Under the pieces are notes generated by a model, which saw only the letters and a program-made list of their open reading frames with translations, was not told the DNA's origin and ran no database searches. From Bacteroides thetaiotaomicron VPI-5482 (GTDB taxonomy: Bacteria > Bacteroidota > Bacteroidia > Bacteroidales > Bacteroidaceae), in the NCBI RefSeq assembly GCF_000011065.1, contig NC_004663.1, positions 4,898,001 through 4,962,000 of the forward strand: 64,000 bases of DNA, given 5' to 3'. Position numbers and translations under genes: made by a program. Position 1 is the stretch's first letter; each line of letters opens with the position of its first letter. Below are positions 27,007-34,049 of the stretch, in pieces.

Positions 27007-28644
27007 ATGAAAATTGTGAAGTATATAGTTATCGTATCATTATTTAGTATTTCTGCATGTAGTGATGATGATGATAAAAAAAACAATGAGCGACCTGGGA
27101 ATCTTGTAGAGTTACAGGTTGATGTAAATGAGATTAATATTGCGCAAGGAGATACCCGTACTGTAAACATTACGTCAGGTAATGGGGAATATGTTGCGAC
27201 TTCGGCTAATGAAGAAGTAGTTGTCGCAGAAATAGATGGAAATGTGGTGAAACTAACCGCTGTTGAGGGGCATAATAATGCTCAAGGAGTTGTTTATGTT
27301 AGCGATAAGTATTTCCAACGCACTAAAATTCTAGTTAATACGGCGGCAGAATTTGAATTGAAGTTGAATAAAACTTTGTTTACGCTTTATTCTCAAGTGG
27401 AAGGATCTGATGAAGCTCTCATCAAGATCTATACAGGAAATGGAGGTTATTCTCTTGAAGTGATTGATGATAAAAATTGTATTGAAGTTGATCAATCTAC
27501 GCTTGAAGACACAGAATCATTTATGGTGAAAGGCATTGCTCAAGGTAATGCTGAGATTAAGATTACTGACCAAAAAGGAAAAGAAGCTTTTGTGAATCTG
27601 AATGTAATTGCTCCTAAGCAAATTACGACTGATGCTGACGAAAAGGGCGTTCTGATAAATTCTAATCAAGGATCACAACAAGTGAAGATTCTTACAGGTA
27701 ATGGAGAATATAAGGTTCTTGATGCTGGTGATGCAAAGATCATTCGTTTGGAAGTTTATGGTAATGTGGTAACGGTGACCGGAAGAAAGGCCGGAGAGAC
27801 TTCATTTACTTTGACTGATGCAAAAGGACAAGTTTCACAGACTATTCATGTAAAGATCGCTCCTGAGAAGCGTTGGTATATGAATTTAGGAAAAGAGTAT
27901 GCAGTTTGGACTCACTTTGCAGAGATGACTGGTGAGGGACTAGAGGCTGTGAAAGTTGAAACTAACGGCTTTAAACTTAAAAAAATGACTTGGGAGCTAG
28001 TTGCTCGTATCGATGGAACTAATTGGCTACAGACCTTTATGGGTAAGGAAGGCTATTTTATTCTTCGCGGTGGTGATTGGGAAAATAATAAGGGTAGACA
28101 GATGGAGTTGGTAGGTATAGATGATAAACTAAAACTGAGAACTGGACATGGAGCCTTTGAACTCGGAAAATGGTCTCATATTGCTTTAGTTGTAGATTGT
28201 TCGAAAGGTAAGGATGATTACAATGAAAAATACAAGCTTTATGTTAATGGTAAACAAGTAAAGTGGGACGATAGCCGCAAAACCGATATGGACTATTCTG
28301 AGATTGATCTTTGTGCAGGTAATGACGGGGGTAGAGTATCAATCGGAAGAGCTAGTGACAACAGATGCTTTCTTGATGGTGCTATACTCGAAGCACGTAT
28401 CTGGACGGTTTGTCGTACAGAGGAACAACTTAAGGCTAATGCATGGGAGCTTCATGAACAAAATCCCGAAGGGTTATTAGGGCGCTGGGATTTCTCGGCT
28501 GGAGCTCCGACATCTTATATTGAGGATGGTACCAATTCGGATCATGAGTTGCTGATGCATATTTCGAAGTATGATAGCTGGAATGCCACAGAATTTCCTA
28601 TGAGCAGATTTGGGGAAGCTCCCATTGAAGTACCTTTTAAATAA
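27007..28644 (+). CDS. Surface lipoprotein with three Ig-like repeats and a LamG domain
   Basis: 545 aa. The lipobox Cys lies in SISACSDDDDKK, and the acidic residues right after the Cys suit surface export in Bacteroides. Three related repeats of about 85 residues follow (about 35-115, 118-200 and 205-290), each containing a GNGEY or GNGGY turn and a VNGK-like edge, like bacterial Ig-like (Big_2) domains. The C-terminal 220 residues form a concanavalin/LamG-type domain (WSHIALVVDCSKG, YKLYVNGKQVKW, FLDGAILEARIWTVCRTEEQ). The likely role is to present a mannan-binding lectin domain away from the surface on a repeat stalk. It is 70 bp downstream of the DUF1735 gene. Confidence 0.87.
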   Translation: MKIVKYIVIVSLFSISACSDDDDKKNNERPGNLVELQVDVNEINIAQGDTRTVNITSGNGEYVATSANEEVVVAEIDGNVVKLTAVEGHNNAQGVVYVSDKYFQRTKILVNTAAEFELKLNKTLFTLYSQVEGSDEALIKIYTGNGGYSLEVIDDKNCIEVDQSTLEDTESFMVKGIAQGNAEIKITDQKGKEAFVNLNVIAPKQITTDADEKGVLINSNQGSQQVKILTGNGEYKVLDAGDAKIIRLEVYGNVVTVTGRKAGETSFTLTDAKGQVSQTIHVKIAPEKRWYMNLGKEYAVWTHFAEMTGEGLEAVKVETNGFKLKKMTWELVARIDGTNWLQTFMGKEGYFILRGGDWENNKGRQMELVGIDDKLKLRTGHGAFELGKWSHIALVVDCSKGKDDYNEKYKLYVNGKQVKWDDSRKTDMDYSEIDLCAGNDGGRVSIGRASDNRCFLDGAILEARIWTVCRTEEQLKANAWELHEQNPEGLLGRWDFSAGAPTSYIEDGTNSDHELLMHISKYDSWNATEFPMSRFGEAPIEVPFK

Positions 28645-28663
28645 CTTTTAAATTCGAAGAAAA

Positions 28664-30241
28664 ATGAAAGCAATATTCAAGCTGTTGATATTGAACTTTT
28701 TGACTCTGTTTATCTTTCCGTCTTGCAGTGATGATGATAAGTCAAAGTCTGAATTGAATGACCCCATCAGTGGCAATATTTCTCCGGTAGGTTCATTTGC
28801 GGTAGAAGCTACCAATAACGAGAATGAACTTCTGGTGAAATGGACCAATCCCAGTAATCGCGACGTGGATATGGTAGAACTCTCTTACAGGGACGTGGAA
28901 GCGAGTTTGTCTCGTGCTACCGACTTCTCGCCGGGACATATCATAATACAAGTAGAGCGTGATGTCACACAGGAATATATGTTGAAGGTTCCTTATTTTG
29001 CTACTTACGAAGTTTCTGCCGTAGCTATCAGCAAAGCCGGCAAGCGATCGGTACCCGAAAGCCGTGTGGTGATGCCTTATCATGAAAAGGTGGACGAGCC
29101 GGAACTGAAACTGCCGGAAATGCTGGACCGTGCACATTCTTACATGACTTCTGTCATTGGATATTATTTCGGCAAGAGTTCCAGAAGCTGCTGGCGTAGT
29201 AATTATCCTTATGATGGAAAAGGTTATTGGGATGGTGATGCGTTGGTCTGGGGACAAGGCGGTGGGCTTTCGGCATTTGTTGCTATGCGTGATGCAACCA
29301 AAGAGAGCGAAGTGGAGAATCTTTACGGTGCAATGGATGATATGATGTTCAAAGGAATACAGTATTTCTGTCAGCTGGATCGTGGAATCCTGGCTTATTC
29401 CTGCTACCCGGCTGCCGGTAACGAACGTTTTTACGATGATAACGTATGGATCGGGCTCGATATGGTCGACTGGTATACGGAAACGAAAGAGATGCGTTAT
29501 CTGACACAGGCAAAGGTGGTATGGCGCTACCTGATCGATCACGGTTGGGATGAGACTTGCGGAGGAGGTGTACACTGGAGGGAGTTGAACGAACACACTA
29601 CCAGCAAGCACTCTTGCTCTACCGGACCTACTGCTGTGATGGGCTGTAAGATGTATCTGGCAACTCAGGAACAGGAATATCTCGACTGGGCGATCAAATG
29701 TTACGACTATATGCTGGATGTATTGCAAGACAAGTCCGATCATTTATTCTATGACAATGTACGCCCGAATAAGGATGATCCCAATCTGCCGGGTGATCTT
29801 GAAAAGAACAAGTATTCCTACAACTCCGGACAACCATTGCAGGCGGCCTGTCTCTTATATAAGATTACCGGCGAACAGAAATATCTGGATGAAGCGTATG
29901 CGATTGCTGAAAGCTGTCATAAGAAATGGTTTATGCCCTATCGTTCCAAAGAGCTGAATCTTACTTTCAATATCCTTGCTCCGGGACACGCTTGGTTCAA
30001 TACGATCATGTGCCGTGGATTCTTTGAACTTTATTCTATAGACAATGACCGTAAATATATCGATGATATCGAAAAGTCAATGATTCATGCGTGGAGCAGT
30101 AGCTGTCATCAGGGTAATAACTTGCTGAATGACGATGATCTGAGAGGGGGAACTACCAAGACCGGTTGGGAAATACTCCATCAGGGAGCATTGGTTGAAT
30201 TGTATGCCCGGTTGGCAGTATTGGAACGTGAAAACCGATAG
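28664..30241 (+). CDS. GH76 endo-alpha-1,6-mannanase, surface lipoprotein
   Basis: 525 aa. The lipobox is in FPSCSDDDKSK, again with acidic residues after the Cys. An FN3-like domain (about 40-125, FAVEATNNENELLVKWTNPSN) precedes the GH76 catalytic domain (about 140-520). The catalytic domain has WDGDALVWGQGGGLSAF, RFYDDNVWIGLDMVDWY with the catalytic Asp pair, GGGVHWRELNEHTTSKHSCSTGP and KYSYNSGQPLQAA. It would cut exposed mannan backbone at the cell surface and hand products to SusC/SusD. It is the last gene of the operon, followed by the terminator at 30273-30331. Codon and base composition are noticeably less AT-rich than in the preceding four genes. Confidence 0.95.
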   Translation: MKAIFKLLILNFLTLFIFPSCSDDDKSKSELNDPISGNISPVGSFAVEATNNENELLVKWTNPSNRDVDMVELSYRDVEASLSRATDFSPGHIIIQVERDVTQEYMLKVPYFATYEVSAVAISKAGKRSVPESRVVMPYHEKVDEPELKLPEMLDRAHSYMTSVIGYYFGKSSRSCWRSNYPYDGKGYWDGDALVWGQGGGLSAFVAMRDATKESEVENLYGAMDDMMFKGIQYFCQLDRGILAYSCYPAAGNERFYDDNVWIGLDMVDWYTETKEMRYLTQAKVVWRYLIDHGWDETCGGGVHWRELNEHTTSKHSCSTGPTAVMGCKMYLATQEQEYLDWAIKCYDYMLDVLQDKSDHLFYDNVRPNKDDPNLPGDLEKNKYSYNSGQPLQAACLLYKITGEQKYLDEAYAIAESCHKKWFMPYRSKELNLTFNILAPGHAWFNTIMCRGFFELYSIDNDRKYIDDIEKSMIHAWSSSCHQGNNLLNDDDLRGGTTKTGWEILHQGALVELYARLAVLERENR

Positions 30242-30272
30242 TTGAACGATTCCCGTTCAGGGAACATATGAA

Positions 30273-30331
30273 CATAAAAAAGCCATCCCCGGAATAGACA
30301 AAGTAGGGATGGCTTTTTTGTAGTGTGCTTA
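30273..30331 (+). terminator. Operon terminator, copy 1 of a duplicated 59-bp segment
   Basis: AAAAAAGCCATCCC (30276-30289) pairs with GGGATGGCTTTTTT (30306-30319) across a 16-nt loop, a strong bidirectional terminator that closes the susC/susD operon and also the convergent lipoprotein gene. The whole segment recurs at 31740-31799 with one substitution and one extra T. Confidence 0.9.
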
Positions 30332-30332
30332 T

Positions 30333-31226
30333 TTACCGTAGATTAACATTTATATCAAATGAAAATGGTGGAGTTATTTCATTTGGGGTACAAGTGGGTA
30401 TAGTGAATAACATAGGGTCAAAGGATATATAATACCCTCCTGGAGTACGGTTGGTAACTGATATACTACACCCATGATAATTAATATAGGCTTTATCCAT
30501 TGAAATAGTATATGTTTCTCTATAGCCTGATTTTTTATAGTATTTATCCTTTACTGTATAAGTTAAATTTTTATCTCCATATTTTATAGAAGCTGCAAAA
30601 TTGGATAAATCTTTCTCCCATAAGTAACCTGTGTAGGATGCGTTAAAAATGAAATTGAGTTCTACTATTATATTGTTTTTTGTTAACGAAATCCCATCGC
30701 TATTATAGATATTGTTAAATGCATATAGTGAATATGACCATGGAGATAGTTCGTATGAATATTCATATTGTCTGGATCCAGGAATTTTAGCTAACTCCTC
30801 TTTATCCATAGTTCTTGCTCTAAAATATATTTCTCCAAATGGATAATAACTTTTCTTCAAATATATTGGATTCTCCATTTGAATTACAGCATCTTTCCAA
30901 TCTCCATCATAGAAAGAATTCACTTTACAATATTGAAGTTGTATATATTGTCCTTTATGTCCATAATCATATTCTCCGTTTTCATTATATCTGTCAGTTC
31001 TAATATATAATATCCACATATCAGTTGTATCTTTATGACTAGTGTTATCTAAATCAGGGCGCGAAATATATGGCATGTCTAAAACAACTCCGTTAGAACG
31101 AGTAATTACATTATTTTCAATGGGTGGAGGTGGGGATGGAATTAATGAATCCTCATTTGAACAAGAATAAATTACAGAACTAATAAATAGTAATAGTAAT
31201 AATAATTTGTAATTTAAAGTTTTCAT
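30333..31226 (-). CDS. Lipoprotein of unknown function
   Basis: 297 aa with a lipobox (SSVIYSC, Cys22), then a proline-rich stretch (IPSPPPPIE). The body is rich in Tyr, Asn and aromatic residues and probably all-beta. No known domain is recognised. There are two Cys in the C-terminal part (YHGCSI and PTCTPNE). The gene is AT-rich, monocistronic and convergent to the mannan operon, with a -7 box TACCTTTG at 31264-31271. It is bracketed by two copies of the same terminator, so it may have arrived or been trapped by a rearrangement and need not belong to the mannan system. Confidence 0.75.
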   Translation of the reverse strand: MKTLNYKLLLLLLFISSVIYSCSNEDSLIPSPPPPIENNVITRSNGVVLDMPYISRPDLDNTSHKDTTDMWILYIRTDRYNENGEYDYGHKGQYIQLQYCKVNSFYDGDWKDAVIQMENPIYLKKSYYPFGEIYFRARTMDKEELAKIPGSRQYEYSYELSPWSYSLYAFNNIYNSDGISLTKNNIIVELNFIFNASYTGYLWEKDLSNFAASIKYGDKNLTYTVKDKYYKKSGYRETYTISMDKAYINYHGCSISVTNRTPGGYYISFDPMLFTIPTCTPNEITPPFSFDINVNLR

Positions 31227-31263
31227 GGCTTTAACTTTTTAAGGTTAATATATTGATTATTCT

Positions 31264-31271
31264 CAAAGGTA
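31264..31271 (-). promoter_or_regulatory. -7 box of the 297-aa lipoprotein gene
   Basis: The plus-strand sequence CAAAGGTA reads TACCTTTG on the gene strand, a perfect match to TAnnTTTG, 37 bp before the start codon. No clear -33 element was found. Confidence 0.5.
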
Positions 31272-31410
31272 GTATATTAATACTAGAACTTATGCTAAAA
31301 TTCAATGTTTGATGGCATGAATGCTTTTAATTTTTAATTAATTGGTAGAAATAAGCTCATGTTGGACTATGGTTTGGTAAAAATGTATGGTACAAAGGCG
31401 AAGTATTTCA

Positions 31411-31435
31411 ACCGGTCGGTAATAAACCGGTCGGT
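31411..31435. repeat. Direct repeat of ACCGGTCGGT
   Basis: ACCGGTCGGT occurs at 31411-31420 and 31426-31435 with a 15-bp period. It resembles operators of TetR-type repressors (ACCGRCCGGT-like), but no regulator or regulated gene is adjacent. A TATGTTTG -7-like box follows at 31468-31475 on the plus strand without an intact gene behind it. Confidence 0.45.
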
Positions 31436-31475
31436 TAAGAATACCCCCAAACGCTTCCCCGGGTCTTTATGTTTG

Positions 31476-31739
31476 AAATAACAAAGGACGTATGAGATTC
31501 TCTAAGGTGCAATTTTAGTACCTTTTGAGGTTATAAATGACTTATCAGAGGATAATTGTAAAGAATTTGATAGATTATATCGCCTTTTCGCAGTTGGTGG
31601 ATAAGATGAGGCGATCAAAACCATGTAGACCTATAGGCTTCTCAATTCCGAATAAATATATGAAGAAAGAATAACTACGGCTAATTACTGCATGATCTCC
31701 GATTGCTCCGTTGATTATTTATTAACCTTAATTGGAAAC
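31476..31739. other. Gene-free AT-rich stretch between the two terminator copies
   Basis: Only short frames are present, up to about 40 codons and without recognisable products. The stretch follows the promoter-like box at 31468 and ends at the second terminator copy. It looks like a decayed gene region. Confidence 0.5.
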
Positions 31740-31799
31740 CATAAAAAAGCCATCCCCGGAATAGACGAAGTAGGGATGGCTTTTTTTGTAGTGTGCTTA
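31740..31799. terminator. Terminator, copy 2 of the duplicated segment
   Basis: Near-identical to 30273-30331, including the AAAAAAGCCATCCC / GGGATGGCTTTTTT stem and the flanking TAGTGTGCTTA. Here it lies 41 bp past the stop of the 89-aa minus-strand gene, which it probably terminates. Confidence 0.85.
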
Positions 31800-31840
31800 C
31801 TATTGTTCGGCAGACTATGTTCCGTGAGTTTTTGGAAAGG

Positions 31841-32110
31841 TTATTCCTTGACAGGCTCAGCCGGTTTGTCTTTGGATGCAGTGTCAGTAACGACTGTATC
31901 GTTGACAATAGCGGTCGGTGCACTCAGTTCTGTCTTAACAGGTTCCTCGCTCTTGGTTACAGTATCTTTTACTACTGTATCATTAACGATAGCTGTTGCA
32001 TTAACTTCTGCCAGGGCTGTCGCAGCTTCTGCAGAGTTCTGAGCCTTAACAAGGAATGAACCACCACAAACAAACATAAACATTGCTACTACTAATACTA
32101 ATTTTTTCAT
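31841..32110 (-). CDS. Small repetitive periplasmic protein
   Basis: 89 aa. A clear signal peptide (about 1-24, MKKLVLVVAMFMFVCGGSFL then VKAQN) leaves a mature protein of about 65 residues. This carries a nearly exact internal duplication: TAIVNDTVVKDTVTK and TAIVNDTVVTDTASK, each followed by an EPVK-containing tail. It is rich in Thr, Val, Ala, Glu and Lys with no Cys in the mature part. No family is recognised. A cell-envelope spacer or stress peptide is possible. It is monocistronic and ends at the second copy of the duplicated terminator. Confidence 0.75.
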   Translation of the reverse strand: MKKLVLVVAMFMFVCGGSFLVKAQNSAEAATALAEVNATAIVNDTVVKDTVTKSEEPVKTELSAPTAIVNDTVVTDTASKDKPAEPVKE

Positions 32111-32287
32111 AATCGTTTGCTTTAATGATTATTAAACATATATTTTCAATTCTCTCTTATGTGTTAAGGAATCGGTTGTTACATTATCTAACGGCTAATT
32201 AAAGATCAAAGTGTGTGCCAAAGACTGATGTGTGCTAACAATGCGTTGATTATAAGTGGGATATGTAGATTATGTACATTATCTATA

Positions 32288-32350
32288 GTGTGGAAACGTA
32301 TGGGGAATGTGTGGAAAATGGGGCAGGGAGTGTGGAATTATTCCACAATA
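32288..32350. repeat. Three 21-bp direct repeats beginning GTGTGGAA
   Basis: GTGTGGAA starts at 32288, 32309 and 32330. The third unit continues into the palindrome GTGGAATTATTCCAC. A further GTGTG begins at 32351, exactly one period later. This and the array at 32520 are the only structures seen in 32111-32626. Confidence 0.6.
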
Positions 32351-32519
32351 GTGTGCTTTGCTATGCAGGTAATAATAAGTAATGAAAGAATGGTTGTGAT
32401 ACAATGAACTTATGTTTAAGTGACAGTGAGTTGAAATGTAGTAAATAAGTGACCGTTCTGCTACTGTTTATTAGTCGGTCATATTGATTCTCTAACCATT
32501 ATAACCCTGTTTTTATTTC

Positions 32520-32607
32520 GTTGCACCTAGGTTTGATAGTCGTTGCACGTAGGTTGAATAGTTGAAGCACCTTAGTGCTATATTCGTTGCACCTTGGTGC
32601 AACGAAA
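32520..32607. repeat. Four 22-bp imperfect palindromic repeats
   Basis: Units start at 32520, 32542, 32564 and 32586, exactly 22 bp apart. Three begin GTTGCAC. The last is a clean palindrome, GTTGCACCTTGGTGCAAC, and the third holds AGCACCTTAGTGCT. Sequence differs from the arrays at 8485 and 52321, but period and palindromic design are the same. The IS110 element begins 20 bp downstream. Confidence 0.75.
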
Positions 32608-32671
32608 GAAAACTGCTGACTTTTGACACATTTACATTTGCAGTATTAAATATCACAACAAAATATAAGTG

Positions 32672-32679
32672 TATATTTG
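32672..32679 (+). promoter_or_regulatory. -7 box for the predicted bridge RNA
   Basis: TATATTTG is a perfect TAnnTTTG box. Transcription starting about 7 nt downstream would begin at the first base of the stem at 32686. No proper -33 box is present. Confidence 0.5.
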
Positions 32680-32685
32680 AAAAGT

Positions 32686-32825
32686 AGAGTTGCAGTGAAC
32701 TAACTTTGACACTAGTCTTAAATGACTATAGGCTGAATCAGACTGCAACTCTCTTAATAGGAGAACCTAGCCAGTTAGAATTGTAGGCTCACGACCTAAT
32801 AAATGTATTAGCTGTTTCTCCTTCA
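32686..32825 (+). ncRNA. Candidate IS110 bridge RNA
   Basis: Two stem-loops occupy the left end. The first closes with AGAGTTGCAGT (32686-32696) and ACTGCAACTCT (32742-32752), a perfect 11-bp stem. The second closes with AGGAGAA (32759-32765) and TTCTCCT (32816-32822). Each large loop holds a small inner hairpin between two free strands, the layout of target- and donor-binding loops in IS110 bridge RNAs. TTTGACAC in loop 1 equals the left flank (32622-32629). TTAGAATT in loop 2 (32775-32782) equals the right element end (33997-34004). TAAATGT (32800-32806) is complementary to the left element end (32628-32634). The right-target match is weak. Confidence 0.7.
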
Positions 32826-32850
32826 TGTTTAATACTGTAAATACAAAGTT

Positions 32851-33846
32851 ATGAATTATTCTCATTTTGTAGGTCTTGATGTAGGAAAAAAAACTTTCGA
32901 TGCATCATTAATGTCCGCAGACGAAAAAGAGTTGTCTCACAAGTCTTTTGATAACACTCCAACTGGGATCCAATCTTTATTGGATTGGATAGCTGGTTAT
33001 CATCTCTCTTTATCCAAACTCTTGTTCTGTGCTGAAAACATGGGAAGTTATGTCACAGAGTTATCTGTTTCCAGTGTCTCCATGGGATTTTCCCTGGCTT
33101 TGGTTTGCCCGTTGACCATCAAGAAGTCCATAGGCTTGCAACGAGGCAAAAATGACCGCATTGACGCCAAAAGAATAGCGAACTATGCGGTATTACACTA
33201 TCGAAAACTGGAGTTATACAAATTGCCTGACAAAGACTTGGTGAGACTGCGGGGATGGATTATTATACGTGACAATTTGGTCAAGCAAAAAGTATCAAGC
33301 ATAAAGTTATTGGAAACATTCTCCTGGATGGCTAAGTTGGCTGATGTGACAGAATCCATTTCTTTTTTGGAAGAGCAGCTCAAGTCGATAAAAGAAAGAA
33401 TCCTGGAGGTGGAAGAGGATATGGAGCAACTAATAGCCGCCAGTACATCGCTTTACACAAACTACTTGCTATTAAGAAGTATAAAAGGAATAGGAATTAT
33501 CAATGCCATTGTATTACTGTGTGTTACTGACAATTTTCAAAGATTTGACAACCCGAGGAAATTTGCCTGCTATTGTGGGGTCGCCCCATTTGAACATACT
33601 TCAGGTATTTCCATACGGGGAAAAACGCAGACTTCTTCATTGGCTAACAAAGAAGTAAAAGTATACCTTACCCGGGCAGCTATTACTGCCATCTCTTGGG
33701 ATCCGCAGATGAAAGCATACTATAAAAGGAAAATAGCAGAGGGGAAACATAAAGCATCTGTAATCAATGCTGTAAGAGCCAAAATCATAGCAAGGTCTTT
33801 TGCTGTGATACGAAGGCAGACTCCATTTGTAACATTAGCCGTATAA
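32851..33846 (+). CDS. IS110-family transposase (DEDD recombinase)
   Basis: 331 aa. The N-terminal RuvC-like DEDD domain is seen in FVGLDVGKKTFD, the central acidic residue in LLFCAENMGSYV, and NDRIDAKRIANYA. The C-terminal Transposase_20 domain has LLLRSIKGIGIINAIVLL, FACYCGVAPFEHTSGISIRG and the Ser-containing stretch KTQTSSLANKEVKVYLTRAAITA. The length is usual for the family and no stop or frameshift is seen, so the element may be active. IS110 enzymes cut and rejoin DNA at a short core guided by the element's own bridge RNA, and leave little or no target duplication. Confidence 0.95.
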   Translation: MNYSHFVGLDVGKKTFDASLMSADEKELSHKSFDNTPTGIQSLLDWIAGYHLSLSKLLFCAENMGSYVTELSVSSVSMGFSLALVCPLTIKKSIGLQRGKNDRIDAKRIANYAVLHYRKLELYKLPDKDLVRLRGWIIIRDNLVKQKVSSIKLLETFSWMAKLADVTESISFLEEQLKSIKERILEVEEDMEQLIAASTSLYTNYLLLRSIKGIGIINAIVLLCVTDNFQRFDNPRKFACYCGVAPFEHTSGISIRGKTQTSSLANKEVKVYLTRAAITAISWDPQMKAYYKRKIAEGKHKASVINAVRAKIIARSFAVIRRQTPFVTLAV

Positions 33847-33929
33847 TAAAAAGGTCCTTAACTTCGAAAATATCTTAGGTTTAGGAAGTAGCTATACACT
33901 TCTGAAGAGTAGGTATGTCTATATACAAA

Positions 33930-33969
33930 CTTACCCAAGGATACGTTAATGTTCGTAAACTTGGGTAAG
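33930..33969. terminator. Hairpin in the right end of the IS element
   Basis: CTTACCCAAG (33930-33939) pairs perfectly with CTTGGGTAAG (33960-33969), loop 20 nt. On the plus strand it is followed by ATTTTATAG and could end the transposase transcript. On the minus strand it could end the sulfatase operon, whose stop is at 34050. Confidence 0.6.
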
Positions 33970-34049
33970 ATTTTATAGATATTGTTTGGAGAGGACTTAG
34001 AATTCACCTTCATACAATTAATGTAATTCCCGACTAAACAGGTGAATAA

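Larger units (their letters stand above)
32627..34007 (+). mobile_element. IS110-family insertion sequence with predicted ends
   Basis: About 1.38 kb: a left noncoding end of about 220 bp, one transposase gene and a right end of about 160 bp, with no terminal inverted repeats, as usual for IS110. The ends are inferred. CAC occurs at 32627-32629 and 34005-34007, and guide-like segments of the predicted RNA at 32686-32825 match DNA at both junctions. The core could be part of CAC, so the exact edges may shift by a few bases. The element sits between a small repeat array and the sulfatase operon and interrupts no visible gene. Confidence 0.75.

Noticed and set aside
31536..31604. A 22-codon plus-strand frame (NDLSEDNCKEFDRLYRLF) that looks like the start of an ECF sigma factor.
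   Set aside because: Too short, stopped immediately, and with no continuation of sigma region 2 in any frame, so a remnant cannot be supported.
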